A stretch of 64,000 bases of DNA from Afipia sp. GAS231 (GCF_900103365.1 NZ_LT629703.1:7426501-7490500); one strand, 5' to 3'. Shown: positions 43,200-58,100, counted from the stretch's first letter. The notes: a model not told the origin generated them from the letters alone. Program-made: numbers and translations.

Positions 43200-46100
43200 A
43201 TGAATTTTATGTCTTCCGAGAAGGATCTTGTCGCCGCGCAGACGGTCGCTCATCCGGATTCCTCGCAGCCTGACGTCGTCAAAATTGCCGATGCGGATTT
43301 GTTGTTCGGCGGAACGTTTCATCGCGCCGGTTCGGACCTGCATCTGAGCGGCGCCGACGGCGAGCACGTGATCGTTCCCGGCTATTTCGCGAGCGAGCAT
43401 CCGTTGACGCTGGTGGCGCCGAATGGCGGACGCCTGACGTCCGATGTCGTCGCACTGCTTGCAGGTCCCGCTGCGCCCGCGAGGTTTGCAGAGGTGCAGC
43501 CGACCGCAACAGCGTCGGATGCGAACCACCACGCCGGACCTGACGCGATCGGCCATGTTCAGAACGTCACTGGCGACGTCACCGTGATGCGCAACGGCGT
43601 CGTGGTTGCGCTGCATCTGGGGGACGCCGTCTACAAGAGCGATATTATCCAGACCGGTGGCGCGTCTTCGGTCGGTATCTCCTTTGCCGACGGCACCGCG
43701 GTCAACCTCGTCGCCAATACGCGGATGGCGCTCAGCGAATATTCGTATCACGCCAATTCCGATGCGAATTCGGCGCTGTTCAGCCTGATCGAGGGTACCT
43801 TCGCGTTCGTCATCGGCAAGGCCGCCGATGCCGGCAACATGAAGATCGTGACGCCGGTCGCAACCATGAGCGTCCACGACGGCTCGACCGGGTGGGCCCA
43901 CAAACTGACCGCGAGCGAGATCGCGGCGATCTCGACCAAGCTCGGCCATGTGACCTATTCGTTTGCCGTGGTCCACAAGCACGCTGGCCAGTCCGACGAC
44001 ATCTACGATCTCGTCGCCGGCGGCAAGGTGATCGGCAGCATCGCCGATCCGCACATGGTTTCGTATCTCGACCAGGACGGCAACCTGATTTCGCTGCCTT
44101 TGGATTCCCCGGGTGAGTTCGCCGATCTGCTGCAGTGGCTGCAGAACAACGACGCCAGGCCGGGCGCGGTGGGGGTGCACGGCAGCGGTAGTTCGATCGA
44201 CGCCTCGTCATTTCCGCTGGCGGTTAATCTCAACCAGAGCGGCCGTTCCTTCGATTTCAACCCCAATGGCGGCGGCAGTCCGTTCGACTTCTCGTCGCAC
44301 AATGACACCAACTCGCCGAAGCCGGCCTCGAACATTTTCATCTGGAACGGGCTCGGCAACTGGGACCGGGAGCTGTTCAACTGGAATCAGGGCTTTGCGC
44401 CGGATTCCTCGATCGACATCGTCTTCATTCAAACCGGCAAGTCGACTTTCAGTAGCACTTCCACGCTCGCCAACCTGACCGTCAATTTCGGCGCCACGCT
44501 CAACATCACTGCCGGTGTGCTCACGACCTCAGGCCTCACCAACGCCGGCCTGATCGCGCTCAATTCGTCGGGCGTCGATCCGGTGCTGATGCTCAGCGGC
44601 GCGATCACCCTGACGGGTGGCGGCACCATTGAAATGCTGGGCCCGACCACCGGCAATTTCATCTACGGGCTCGGCGGCGCCGTGCTAACCAACGTCGACA
44701 ACCTGATCGCCGGCAGCGGCAATATCGGGATCGACGACGGTCACCTGACTTTCATCAACAAGGCAACGGTCGACGCCACGCCGATCAATGCCGCCGACAG
44801 CGGACTGCTGGTGGTTCACACCGGCAACGCGGTGACCAATTCCGGGCTGTTCGAGGCGACGCTCGGCGGTAAACTGCTGATCGAAGATCGACTGTCCAAT
44901 TCCGGCCGGGTCGAAGCGATTGGCGCGGGATCTTCCGTCGTCATCGACAACAAGACCAGCGTCAACACCGGCCTCGTCGAGGCCATCGGCGGCGGCACCG
45001 TCACGATCAAGGACAGCACGATCGTCAATTCGGGTGCCGACACCGGTGGCAAGACCGTCGACGGCCTGATCGAAGCCGCGGCCGGCTCGGAAATCCTGCT
45101 GGAAAATGGCACCATTTTACAGGGCCTGTTTTCGATCGACGCCGGCGGCAAGCTCGAGACCGTCTCCGGGACCGTCAACCGGATCGACACGTCGAACGGG
45201 ACGCGCAACACCACCACGCCGAGTCTCGTCAACAACGGCACGGTTGTTGTCAACGACGACAGCTCGCTGACGCTTGTCAGCCCCTTCGATATCGAGAACG
45301 CCGGCACGATCGAGCTTGCGTCGACCGGCGACAAGACGCTGCTGCTGTTCAACCAGCCGTTTGCGATCCTGTCGGGCGGCGGCAACGTTATTCTCGATGG
45401 CGACAAGGGCAGCAAAGAAGGCGACGAGGAAGTCAAAGGCGCCCAGGACATCATCGGCGGCGTGGCGGGGCCGGGCTTCAAGACGACGAACCTGGAAAAC
45501 CGCGACAACACCATTTCCGGCGCCGGCGCCATCGGTCAGGGCGACGACGCGCTGGCGTTCAAGAACGACGAACAAGGAACGGTCGACGCCAACCTCAACG
45601 GTCAGACGCTGCTGATCGACCTTGGCGCCAATACGACCGTCAACGAAGGCCTGTTTGAAGCGACCCATGGCGGAAAGCTCGAAATCGCCAGCGATCTCGA
45701 CAATTCCGGCAAGGTCATCGCCCGGTCCGGAAGCGAAGTCCTGATCGAGGCCGACGTCGCCAATGAAAGCGGCGGCAAGATCGTCGCGCGCAACAAGGGC
45801 GCGACCGTCGATTTCCGCGGCGTCGCCGGTGACCGTATCACCGTCGACAATGCCGGCGACATCTCAGCCGAGCGCGGCGGCACCGTCTCGTTCGAACATG
45901 CCGACATCACTAACGAGGGGGCGGACAAGCTCGATCCGACCGGCAGGATTGTCGCCGACGGCAAGGGTTCCAAGGTCGATATCCGGCATAGCTCGCTCGA
46001 CAATGACGGCGTGATCGCTGCGAAGCACGGCGGCAAGGTCGAATTCCGTCATGACCGCGTCGAGAACGAAATCGACGGCTTGATCGTTGCCAAGGGCGAT

Positions 46101-49100
46101 CATTCCAAAATCAGTTTTGACCGCAGCCACGTCGACAACAGCGGTGAGATCAAGGCCGAGCGGCACGGACAAGTCAGGTTCGAGCACTCCAAAATCGTCA
46201 ACGAACTGGACGGATCGATCAACGCTGTTGGCAAGGGCTCACGCGTCACGTTCGAGCATGACCGCGTCGATAATTTCGGGGAGATGTCGGCGACGTGGGG
46301 CGGCTCGCTGCGGCTCGACGAGTCCTGGGTCAGTAATGAGCGCAGCGGCACGATCGAAGCCGACGGCCGTGGCTCGAAGGTCAGGTTCGACCGCGACCAC
46401 GTCAAGAATTCCGGCGGCATCGAGGCGGAAAATCACGGCGAGGTGACGTTCACTCAATCGCACGTCGACAACCAGCGCGACGGTACGATCGAGGCCGACG
46501 GGCGCGGCTCGGAAGTCGAGTTCGATCGCGGCCATGTCGACAATTCCGGGCGTATCGAGGCCGAACACGGCGGCGAAGTAAAGTTCACCAAATCGCACAT
46601 CGACAACGTCAGTCGCGGCACGATCGAGGCGGACGGGCGCGGCTCGGAAGTCGAGTTCGATCGCAGCCATGTCGACAATTCCGGGCGTATCGAGGCCGAA
46701 CGCGGCGGCGAAGTAAAGTTCACCAAATCGCACATCGACAACATCAGTCGCGGCACGATCGAAGCCGATGGACGCGGCTCGCGCGTCGAATTCAAGCGTG
46801 ACCGCGTCGACAATTCCGGCGAAATCACCGCCGCCTCGGGCGGCTTCGTGCTGTTCGATGAATCCCGGATCAGCAACGAGCGCAGCGGCGCGATCGAGGC
46901 CGACGGTCGCGGTTCAGAGGTCAAGTTCGAGCACGATCACGTCGACAATTCCGGCCACATCACGGCCGGTCATCATGGCGAAGTGACGTTTTCCAGGTCG
47001 GACGTCGACAACGAGCGTCACGGCAAGATCGAGGCCGACGGCCGCGGCTCGGAAGTCAGGTTCGACCGCAGCCATGTCGACAATTCCGGCCGTATCGAAG
47101 CCGAGCATGACGGCGAGGTGACGTTCACCAAATCGCACGTCGACAATGACAGCCGCGGCACCATCGAGGCGGACGGACGTGGCTCGCGCGTCGAGTTCAA
47201 GCGCGATCGGGTCGATAATTCCGGCGACATCGCTGCCGCCTCGGGCGGTTACGTGCTGTTCGACGAGTCCCGTATCCGGAACGAGCGCTGGGGCACGATC
47301 GAGGCCGATGGTGGCGGTTCGCTGGTCAAGTTCGATCGCGATCACGTCGAAAATGCCGGCCGCATCGAGGCGGCGCATAGCGGCGAAGTGAAATTCACCA
47401 AATCGCATGTCGACAACGAGCGCGGTGGTGCGATCGAGGCCGACGGTCGCGGCTCGGAGGTCAAGTTCGACCGTAGCCATGTCGGCAATTCCGGTCGCAT
47501 CGAGGCCGAACGCGGCGGCGAGGTCACGTTCGACAAGTCCGATGTCGACAATGGCAGCCATGGCACGATTGAGGCCGACGGCCGCGGTTCGGAAGTCAGG
47601 TTTGACCGCGATCACGTCGACAATGCCGGACGCATCGAGGCCGAGCACGGCGGCGAAGTGACGTTCATCAAGTCGCACGTCGATAACCATCATGACGGCG
47701 AGATCGAAGCGCGCGGGCGGGGCTCGGAGCTCAAGTTCGAGCGTGACCGCGTCAACAACCGGGGCGAGATATCGGCGACATGGGGCGGTTTCGCCCTGTT
47801 CGAGCAGTCCTGGATCAAGGACGCGCACGGCGGCACGATCGAAGCCGATGGAAGCGGTTCGGCGGTCAAGTTCGACCGCGATCACGTTGAGAATTCAGGG
47901 CACATCGAGGCCGAACACGGCGGCGAGGTGAAGTTCACCAAATCGCATATCGACAACAACGATGATGGCACGATCGAAGCGGCCGGCAAGGACTCGCAAG
48001 TCAGGTTCGATCGGGACCGCGTCGACAACGATGGTACGATCCAGGCGCGGCTGAATGGCGCCGTCTATTTTGATCATACCGATGTCCATAACAATGGCGG
48101 TGTGATCTGGGCGACCGGCATCGGCTCGACGGTCGATTTCGACGATGGCGACGTGACCGGCGGGCAGCTCACGAGCGCTTCCGGCGGCCTGATCGTCGCG
48201 GTCGGCGGCATCAGCACCTTGAAGGATCTGACCATCACGTCGGGCAGCGAAGTCGATGTCGACGCCACGCTGAAATTGACCGGCACGATCCACAATTTCG
48301 GGACGATCTCGGTCAACCTCTCAGGCCTGCTCGAACTGGTCTGGTCCACGCTGGATGGCGGGCTGGTCTCGAACCACCACGTGGTGCAGGTCAACGGCAC
48401 CGACACGATGGAAGGCGGCTTGACCGTTGCCGGCGGCGAGCTGGTAATGGAGACCGGCGCCACGCTGCACATCGAAGACACCGTGCAGTTCGACGGAGTC
48501 CATGTCGACAACAGCGTCGGCGCCATCATCGTCGACCTGGCCGATCCGGCAACGCTGGTGCTCGAAGACGGCACCGCCATCGACGGCGGCTCGCTGACGG
48601 TGAACGGTGTCGGTACGCTCGATATCGAATATGGCGTCCATATCAACGGCCCGCACGGTGCGGCGCTGGATGGCGTCGCCGTCAGCAACAGCGGCGCGAT
48701 CGATATCGGCGCGACGGCGACGGGTGCGGTCCTCACCCTCGAGGACGGCACGTCGGTCTCCGGGTCGGGCACGTTCGCGATCGAATCCGGTTCGACGCTC
48801 GATATCGAGCAGGGCACCGGCACGGGCGCTCACGGCGCCAAGCTGGATGGCGTTGCCGTGACCGACGCCGGCGCGTTCGATGTCGGCGACGTTGCGGGCG
48901 CGGTGCTGAAGCTCGAGGACGGCACGATTATTGGCGGCGGCGGCACACTGACGGTCAACTCCGGCTCGATGATCGATGTCGAGAAGGGCGATGGCAGCGG
49001 TCCGGATTTTGGCGCGGTCTTCAGCGGCCTCAGCGTCGTTGACCAGGGCACTATCGATGTAGGCGACACCGAGACCGGCACCACCCTCGTAGTGGGCGGC

Positions 49101-52100
49101 GGCACCAGCATCGACGGCGGCGGCACCGGCAAGCTGAAGGTCAATGCCGGGTCGAAGGTCGATACCGAAACGACGGCGACTCTCAATGGTGTCGTGGTCA
49201 CCGACAACGGCGACTTTGACGTCGGCGATGACGTCACCACGACGCTGACGCTCGGCGGCGGCACCGTCATCGGCGGCATCGGCACCCTGACCATCAAGTC
49301 CGGCTCCAGGATCGACGTCGAGCAAGGAACTGGCCCCGGCGGTACCGGCGCACGGCTGGACGGCCTGGCCGTCACCGATAAAGGCGCGATCGAAATCGGT
49401 GCGAGCGGGACGCCCGCTATTCTCACGCTCGACGACGGCACGGCGATCTCCGGGATCGGGTCGATCGAGATCAAGTCCGGTTCGACGCTCGACGTCGAGC
49501 AGGGCACAGGCTCGGGCGCGCACGGCGCCACGCTCGACGGCATCGCGGTGACGACCGGAACTTCGGCCGACAGCATCGCGGTCGGCCAGACCAGTGCCGC
49601 GACGCTGGCGCTGAAGGGCGGCACGGCGATCACAGGCGGCAAGCTCACCATTGGCGCTGCCGGTGGGGTCGGCACCGTTGATGTCGAAAGCGCTGCCGGC
49701 GCGACGCTGGATGGCGTTGCCATCACGGCCTATTCCGTCACCGATGCCATCGAGATCGCCCAAACTGGGACGGCCACGCTGCTGCTGGACGACGGCACCT
49801 CCATCAAGGGCGGTTCGCTCGTCATCGGCGCTTCCGGCCATACCGGCACGGTCGACGTGGAAACCGCTGATGGCGCCACGTTCGACGGCGTCAAGGTCAC
49901 GGCCTTTGCCACCGCTGACGTGATCGAAGTGGGACAGACCAGCGCGTCGGCCTTGCTGCTGGAGAACGGCACCGCGATGACGGGCGGCTCGCTCGCGGTC
50001 GGTGCGACGGGCCACACCGGTACGGTCGATGTCGAAACCGCTGATGGCGCCACGTTGGACGGCGTCACGGTCTCGGCATATGACGCCACCGACACCATCA
50101 AGGTCGGTCAGGCCACTACATCGACGCTGCTCCTGAAGGGCGGCACGTCCATCACGCGCGGCTCGCTCGTCCTCGGCGCGGCCGGCGGCACCGTCGATGT
50201 GGAGAGCGACGCGGGTGCGACGCTTGACGATGTCGCGGTGACGGCCAACTCCATCGCCGAAAGCATTGAGGTCGGTCAGGCTGGCCCATCGACGCTGCTG
50301 TTGAAGAATGGCACCTCGGTCAGCGGCACGACGATCGTGATCGGCGCTGCGGGCAATGCGGCAACGGTCGACGTCGAGAGCGCAGCCGGTGCGACGCTCG
50401 ATGACGTCACCGTCAGGAACTTTGCGGCGGCCGACGGCGTCGAGGTGGGACAGACCGGTCCGTCGACCTTGCTGCTGAAGGACGGCACCCGAATCCTCAG
50501 CGGTTCGCTCGTCATCGGCGCTTCCGGCCATACCGGCACGGTCGACGTCGAAACGGCGTCCGGCGCCACCTTCGACGGCGTCACGGTCACGGCCTTCGCC
50601 ACCGCTGATACGATCGAAGTGGGACAGAACAGCGCGTCGACTTTGCTGCTGAAGGACGGCACGTCGATGGCCGGCGGCACGCTCGTGCTGGGTGCGGCCG
50701 GTGGCAGCGGCAAGGTCGACGTCGAGAGTGCTGCGGGGGCGACGCTCGACGGCGTCACTGTCGGCGCTTCTAATGCGCTCAGCATCGTCGAAGTCGGACA
50801 GACCGGTGCGTCCACGCTGCTGCTGAAGGACGGCACCTCGATCACGAACGCGACGCTTCTCATCGGTGCCGTCGGTAGCACCGGTACCGTCGACGTCGAA
50901 AGCGCCGTCGGCGCGACGTTTGATGCTGTCACCGTCGCCGTCGAAAGCGCCGCCGGCGCGACGTTTGATGCTGTCACCGTCGCCGCAGCTGGCGCCCTCA
51001 ACACCATCGATGTGGGGCAGACCGGCAACGCGACGCTGCTGTTGAAGGACGGCACGTCGATGACGGGCGGGACGCTCGCGCTCGGCTCCGCGGCCGGTAC
51101 CGGCGCGGTCGATTTCGAAGGCACTTCGCTTGAAACGCTCGACGGCGTGGCCGTCACCTCGTACCTCACGAAGGGCATCCTTGAGGTCGGTCAGACCAGC
51201 GCGGCGACGCTGCTGATGAATGACGGCACGTCGATCACGGGCGGTTCGCTCGCGATTGGCGCGGCAGGCCACATCGGGACGGTCGACGTCGAAAGCGCTT
51301 CCGGCGCCACGTTCGACGGCGTCGCGGTCACGGCATACGACGCTACCGACATCATCGAGGTCGGTCAGACCGGCACGTCGAAGCTGCTGCTGAAGAACGG
51401 CACCTCGCTCTCCAACGGTACGCTCGCGCTCGGCGTCGGCGGCGCCGGTACGGTCAACGTGGAAAGCGTCACCGGGGCCACGCTGCATGGCGTGACCGTG
51501 ACCGCCCACGACGCTGCCGACGGCATCGAGATCGGCAAGGCCGGCACGTCGACGCTGACCATGGACGGCGGCACGTCCATGACCGGCGGCACGCTGACCA
51601 TCGACACCACAGGCACGCTGCAGGTCGATCCTTCGCTCGTCATCCTGAGCGGCGTCAATCTCGTCAACCACGGCAACGTCATCGTCGATCCCGGCACCAC
51701 GACGCTGCTGCTCAAGAGCGGCACCACCGTCACCGGCGGCACCATCCATGTCGGCGACGACGGCACGCTCGAGGTCGACAATTCGACACTGACCAATGTC
51801 AGCATCTCCAACGCCGGGATCGTCGACATCGGCGCCGGCGACACCTTCTCAGGCACGGATACGCTGACCTTTGTCGGCGCCGCGGAGCTCGATATCGAGG
51901 CCGGCGCCCAATTCAATCTGACCCTCGCCGGGATCGATACCGACGACACGATCGATCTCAAGGGTGTCACCGTCACCAGCTCGATCTGGGACGGCAACAA
52001 GCTGTTCATCAATGGCTCGCAGCTCGGTTTTACCGTCTCCGGCGGGCTGCCGTCGGGCGATACGTTTGCGTTCAAGACCGATGGCCACGGCGGCACCGAC

Positions 52101-55100
52101 CTCAAGGTCGCGACGCAGCTCGTGCATGTCAGCAGCGGCACGCCAGGCGCTGGCGCCGAAGGGGCACCGATCGCGATCGGTTTCAATACCAATATCGATG
52201 CCAGCACGTCGTTGACCTCGTATCTGATCTCCGGCATCCCCCCCGGCGCGATCCTGAGGGACAGCCTCGGCCACAGCTTTACCGCGGACGCAACCCACAG
52301 CCAGGTCGATATTCACAGCTGGAATCTCGCTTCGCTGACCATCACGCCAGCAAACGACACCAACTTCCAGCTGGCGGCGATCGTTACGGCGACCGACGCT
52401 CAGGGCTATTCGTATTCCGCGACAGGTACGGAGAGCGTGACGGTCAATCCGTTGCCGCCGGTGGTTTCGTTCGCCTCGGCTTCGGTCGCGGGCGCGACCG
52501 GCCAGCCGACCGCGATCGGGCTCAGCGTGGCGCCAGGCGGCGAGGGTGGTCCGAACGGCGACGGCTCGCACAATTCGATATCCTCGGTCGTCATCAGCAG
52601 CATCCCCAACGGCGCGACGTTGACCGACGGGAGCGGCGGTCACCACGTGACCGTGACGGGTGGTTCACTCGACGTCACCGGCTGGAACTACAGCGGCCTG
52701 ACGTTCACACCGACCACCAACGGTGCGTTCTCGCTCACTGCGACCGTCACCGAACATGACAGCGACGGGCAGACCAGCAGCAGCACGGCGATCGAGCACA
52801 TTACCGCGATCACGCCGCCCACGATCTCCAGCAACGATACGCTGGGGTCCAACGTGTTGCGGCCAACTGACACGATCAGCGCCTTCGAAAGCGGCAACCC
52901 GACCAACGTCACCTATCAATGGTTCAGCTCGGTAGATGGCTACTCGCACGCGATCGGTAGTGGTCAGAACTACGCGATTCAGCTCAGCGACATCGGCAAT
53001 TTGATCGAGGCCGTCGCCACCTTCACCGCTCCTGACGGCACGACCGCCTCGGCCGCGAGCGCACCGTTGGGCGTCGTCATTTCGCCGGTTGTCTTCAACA
53101 TCGGGAGCCAGGCGGACCTTGTCAACGCGATCAACAATATCAGCGTCGGCGGCATCTATTCGTACATTTCCTTCGCCGAGTTCAATTTCACCGCGAACAT
53201 CACGCTGACCTCCAATCTCGCGGCCATCAATCTCGGCAGCAACACCTCGCTCATCATCAACGGCAACAATACCAATCTCGACGGCGCCGGCCAGTTCAGG
53301 GGCCTTTTCGTCTTTTCCGGCAATGTCGCGATCGACAATCTGAATATCAATCACACGCTGGCGCGCGGCGGCACGGGCGGTTTCCCCGGCGGCGGCGGCG
53401 GCGCCGGGCTCGGCGGCGGATTGTTCGTTGGCACGGGTGCGGCCGTGACGATCGACAACGTCAATTTCAGCGGCGACGCGGCGGTCGGAGGTAATGGCGG
53501 AAGTGCTTTCCGAGGAGGGGCTCGCCTGTATTCCGGCGGCGGCGGCGGCGGCATGGGTATCGCGGGCGGCGATTCCGTCTTCAGAACCCAGATCGGAAAA
53601 TCGTATGTCGTCCACAACAGGTCGAATACTTCCTACTCGTTCCCAAACCGCAGCGAGCTCGCGCAAATCTTTGGAGGCGGAAACGGCGGAACGCTCGGTC
53701 TGAATGTTTCAGGTCACGGCAGCTACGCAAACGGCGCGATCGGGAGCCGGCCGAACATCACGACCGTCGGTAGCACCAACGCCGTCGGCTCTCGCGGCTA
53801 CGGGAACCAGGGCAACGTCGTTGTTCATTACAGGGGTTACTTCGTCCAATACGTGAACAGTGACAGCGGCAATTTTTATATCTTCCGTCCTCCAGCCGGT
53901 TTTGGCAGCGTCACTCAGGCACAAACCGGCAGCTTTGGGGGCGGGGGCGGCGGCGGCACCTACGAAACCTTCGCGGACTCGAGGAGCTTCTCGCCGGGCG
54001 GCAACGGCGGCTTCGGTGGCGGCGGCGGAGCCGGCGCGGCGCAGTGGGGTAGCTCGGTCAATGCCGGCGGAGTGGGCGGTAACGGCGGCTTCGGCGGGGG
54101 CGGCGGCCGCGGTACCGCGGGTTACGGCGGTCACGGCGGATTCGGCGCCGGCAACGGCGCCAGCGGCGGTGCCTACAGCGGCGGCGGTGGCGGGCTCGGT
54201 GCCGGCGGCGGCATCTTTGTGGAGCAGGGCGGATCGCTGACGCTCGCCGGCGGTTCGCTGTCGGGCAACGGCGTGGCCGGTGGTGGGTCAGGTGGTGGTA
54301 GCGCCCAGGGCGGCCAAGGGTTCGGCTCCGGCATATTCATCAACGGCAACCAGACCCTCAAATTCGCGCCGCTGGTCGGCGAGACCCTGACGGTTGCGAA
54401 CACCATCGCCGACCAGAGCGGTAGCGGCGGCACCGGCGCAAACGCCGGCACTGGCAACGTCGAAATCGCAGGCCTGGGCCATGTGCATTTTGCCGCCGCC
54501 AATACCTACACCGGGACGACGACCGTCGATGCCGGCGCAATCTTCGACATCGACGCCGCAGGCTCGGTCAGTTCGGGCAGCGTCGTCAACAACGGAACGG
54601 TGAATCTGAATTACGGATTCTCGTCATTCGGCAATACGCTGACCAACAATGGCACGCTGAACCTGAACGGCGGGGCCACCATGGTTGGCGTCCTGACCGA
54701 CAACGGCACGATGAACGTCAATGCCGGGACACAGTTCAACACGACCGTTCACGACAACGGCAGTCTGAACGTCAAATTCGCGAGCGTCTTTGCCGCCGGC
54801 GTCGACGGCAATGGCGGCATCGAGCTCGACAACAACGGCACCACCACCTTTACTTCGGTTTCCGGCAGCGGCACGTTTACGTTCGGCAGCGGCTACAACT
54901 CGACCGCCCAGATCAACAGCGGTCTGCTGACCGGAACGATCAAGGGCTTTACCTACGGCGACATCATCGACCTGCGCGGCATCGCGGCCGCCACTGCTAC
55001 GCTCGGTGCCAACAATATCCTGACGCTCAAGAGCGCCAACGGCACGACGCTCGGCACGTTGAACTTCGATCCGACGCAGACCGGTATGCACGTCGGCATT

Positions 55101-58100
55101 CAGTCGGACGGCCACGGGGGGACCCAGCTCAGCGCGATCCAGACCGCGTTCTCGGTCGGCTCGGCTGCGGATCTCAATGCGGCGCTCGCCGTTATCAGCC
55201 AGGGCGGTGCGGACTATTCTATCGGCGCTACCTATACGATTACCTTCACCAGCAATATCTCGCTGGCGTCGCTCTCCGGCCAGCTTTCGACGATCAATCT
55301 AGGCAGCGGCAGCACGCTCCTCATCAACGGCGCGGGCTTCGACCTTGACGGCGCGAACACTTACACCGGATTCCTCGACAATTCGGCCGGAGTCGCCATC
55401 AAGGACCTGTCGATCGCTGGTACGCAGTTCTATGGCCTCGGCATCCTCGGCAACAACAGCATTACGCTGTCCGCTTCCGCCGGCCAGTCTTCGACCATCG
55501 GCGAAATCGCCGACAACGGTAATGGCGGCTCCATTGTCATCGGTGGCGGGACGGTCACGTTCACCTCGGCGAACTTCTATACCGGCGGCACGACCGTCGC
55601 ATCCGGTGCCACGCTCAATCTGGCCGGTGGTAGCATCAAGACGGTCGTCGACAACGGCAACATCACGCTTGGCAGCAAGGTCGTCGGCATCGGCGGCGCC
55701 GTGACCGGCACCGGCGCTATCACGTTCACCCAGCCCAACACGGTGCTGACAGTCGCGAGCGGCGTGCCCACAACGACGTTCTTCGGCCTGGCGGACGGCG
55801 ACGTCATCGACCTCGCCGGGATCGCTGCGGCCGGCATCGCTTCGCTCGGCGGCAACAACTATAAATTGACCTCGTCAACCGGTGCGACGCTCGGCACGCT
55901 GCATTTCGATCCGTCGCTGGACCTGTCGTCGGATGCGCTCGTGCTCGTTGCCGACGGCTTGGGCGGCGCCGCCGTGCGGATGCACAACATCCCGGTATTC
56001 ACCGTCAGCAATGCGGCGCAGCTGGCTGCGATCATCAACCAGATCCACGTCGGCGGCATTTATTCGCAAACCAATACGAACTACGAGATCGACCTGACGG
56101 CCTCGTTCTCCCTGACCGGGAACTTGCCGGAGATCCGTCTCGCCAGCGGCGACAGTCTGTCCATTGTCGGCCACGGCTTCACGATCAGCGGCGCGTCGAA
56201 CGGCAGTGCTGCGTTCACCGCCTTTATTCAGCAGGCCGGCAGCCTTTCGATCAGCGACTTGATCATCTCACAAACGGGCGGCAACGGCAGCGCGCTGAAC
56301 ATGGGCGCGAACGTCTCTGCCAGTTTGTCCAATGTCACCTTCATTGGAAACCAGGCGAACGGCGGCCTCGGCGGCGCGATCGCGGTCGCCGCAGGCAGTA
56401 CCCTGACGTTCAGCGACGGTTCGCTCTCCGGCAATACGGCGGCGGCCGGGGCTGCCTTCTGGCTCAACGGCGGCACGGTCGATTTCACCCAGTCCGCGGG
56501 CCACACCATCACCGTGGCCAACTCGATCGGCGGCCCCGGCGGCACCATCAATATTTCAGGGGATGGCGATGTCGCGATCGGCGGCTTCGACTCCGGAACC
56601 GAGACCATCAATATCACCGGCAACGGCAATGTCACGCTGACCGGCGCCTTCTTCGGCAGCCAGACCATCAACCATACCGGTTTGGGGACGCTGAGTGTCC
56701 ACCCGGTCTACACGGTGGCATCACAGGCCGATCTCTTCGCGGTGCTCAATGCCATCGCCACCGATCCGATCGGACAGCTTGGCGGCGTCAACTATCAGAT
56801 CAACGTCACCGCCGATGTGGCGGCGATCATCGGGCCGCTGAACGTCACGCTTGCCGCCGGCGACACGCTGACGATCGATACCAACGGCCATCTTCTCGAA
56901 GGCGCCTCGAACGCCCATCTCGCCTACGCGACAGACTCGGGCGGCAGCACGGTGCTGACCGGCGGCGGGCCGGTGACATTCGCCGTCGCGTCGGCAAGCG
57001 ATTTGTATGGTGCGACCGCCGCCGTCAATGGCGGCCTGTTCGCCAACGCCAGCTACGTGGTCAATCTGACCGCGGATGTGCAGCTGACCGTCAACGAGCC
57101 GGCTTTCGCGCTCAAGTCGGGCTCGACTTTGACGATCGACACCCACGGCCATCTGCTGGACGGCGCCACCAACGCGACGGACGCAGATTTCACCTTTACG
57201 ACGGACCAGGGCGGCCACACCGTTCTGGCTGCCAACACGCAGCCGACTTTCGCCGTCGCGTCGGCCACCGACCTGGCGTCCGCCTTCCAGGCGATTAGCA
57301 CCGGCGGCTTTTTCGCCTCCACCAACACCAACTACGTCATCAATCTGACCGGCGATATCGGGCTGACGAACAACCTGTCCAGGCTGACCCTTGGGGCGGG
57401 TGACACGCTGACGATCCACACCAACGGCCATCTTCTTGACGGCGCCACGACCCCCGATCTCGTCTTTACGCCGACCGGCCCGAACGGCAGCACCGTCCTG
57501 GTAGGCAATTCGCAGCCGACGACTTTCGAAATCTCGACGGTAGCCGACCTTACGGCTGCCATTCAGGCGATCGGTTTGGGCGTCCTGTTGGCCTCCACCG
57601 ACACCAACTACGTCATGAACCTGCACGGCGATATCGCGTTGACGGCCAACCTGTCGTCGATCGCCCTCGGGACTGGCGACACGCTGACGATCGCTACCAA
57701 CGGCCATCTTTTTGACGGCGCCACCAACGGCACCAACGGCAATTTCACCTATACGGCGTCAGGCCCGGGCGGCAGCACCGTCCTGACAGCCGACGTCCAG
57801 CCGAGCTTCAGCGTTAGCTCGGTTGCCGATCTGGCGCACGTCATTCAGGCGATCAATTCGGGCGGCATCCTCTCGTCGCCGAACACCCACTATGAGATCG
57901 ACATCGGCGCCGACCTGACGCTGGCGGCCAACCTGCCTCCGATCGCGCTTGCAGCCGGTGATACGCTGTCCATTGTCGGAAATGGCTTCAGCCTGAGCGG
58001 CGCGGGCAGCTTCGGCGGTCTCAATCTGGTATCCGGCAACGTGACGCTGTCGGGCCTCGCTCTCGATAACATCAGCGGTTCCGACCTTTCCCTGAATGGC

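Noticed and set aside
45942..48101. Regular 135-bp spacing considered as a CRISPR array
   Set aside because: The whole unit is repeated rather than a short repeat alternating with unique spacers, and it is coding in frame with solenoid-type protein repeats. No cas genes are present.
48321..51749. A minus-strand open frame of 1,142 codons opposite the giant gene
   Set aside because: It is the antisense shadow of the repeat arrays: its periodicity mirrors the plus-strand repeats, and the plus frame alone is continuous from 43200 to 64000 with recognisable domains.
53364..54340. Glycine-rich blocks considered as PE_PGRS-like proteins
   Set aside because: Only composition is similar; there is no PE domain, and the blocks are internal parts of a larger beta-helix module in an alphaproteobacterium.
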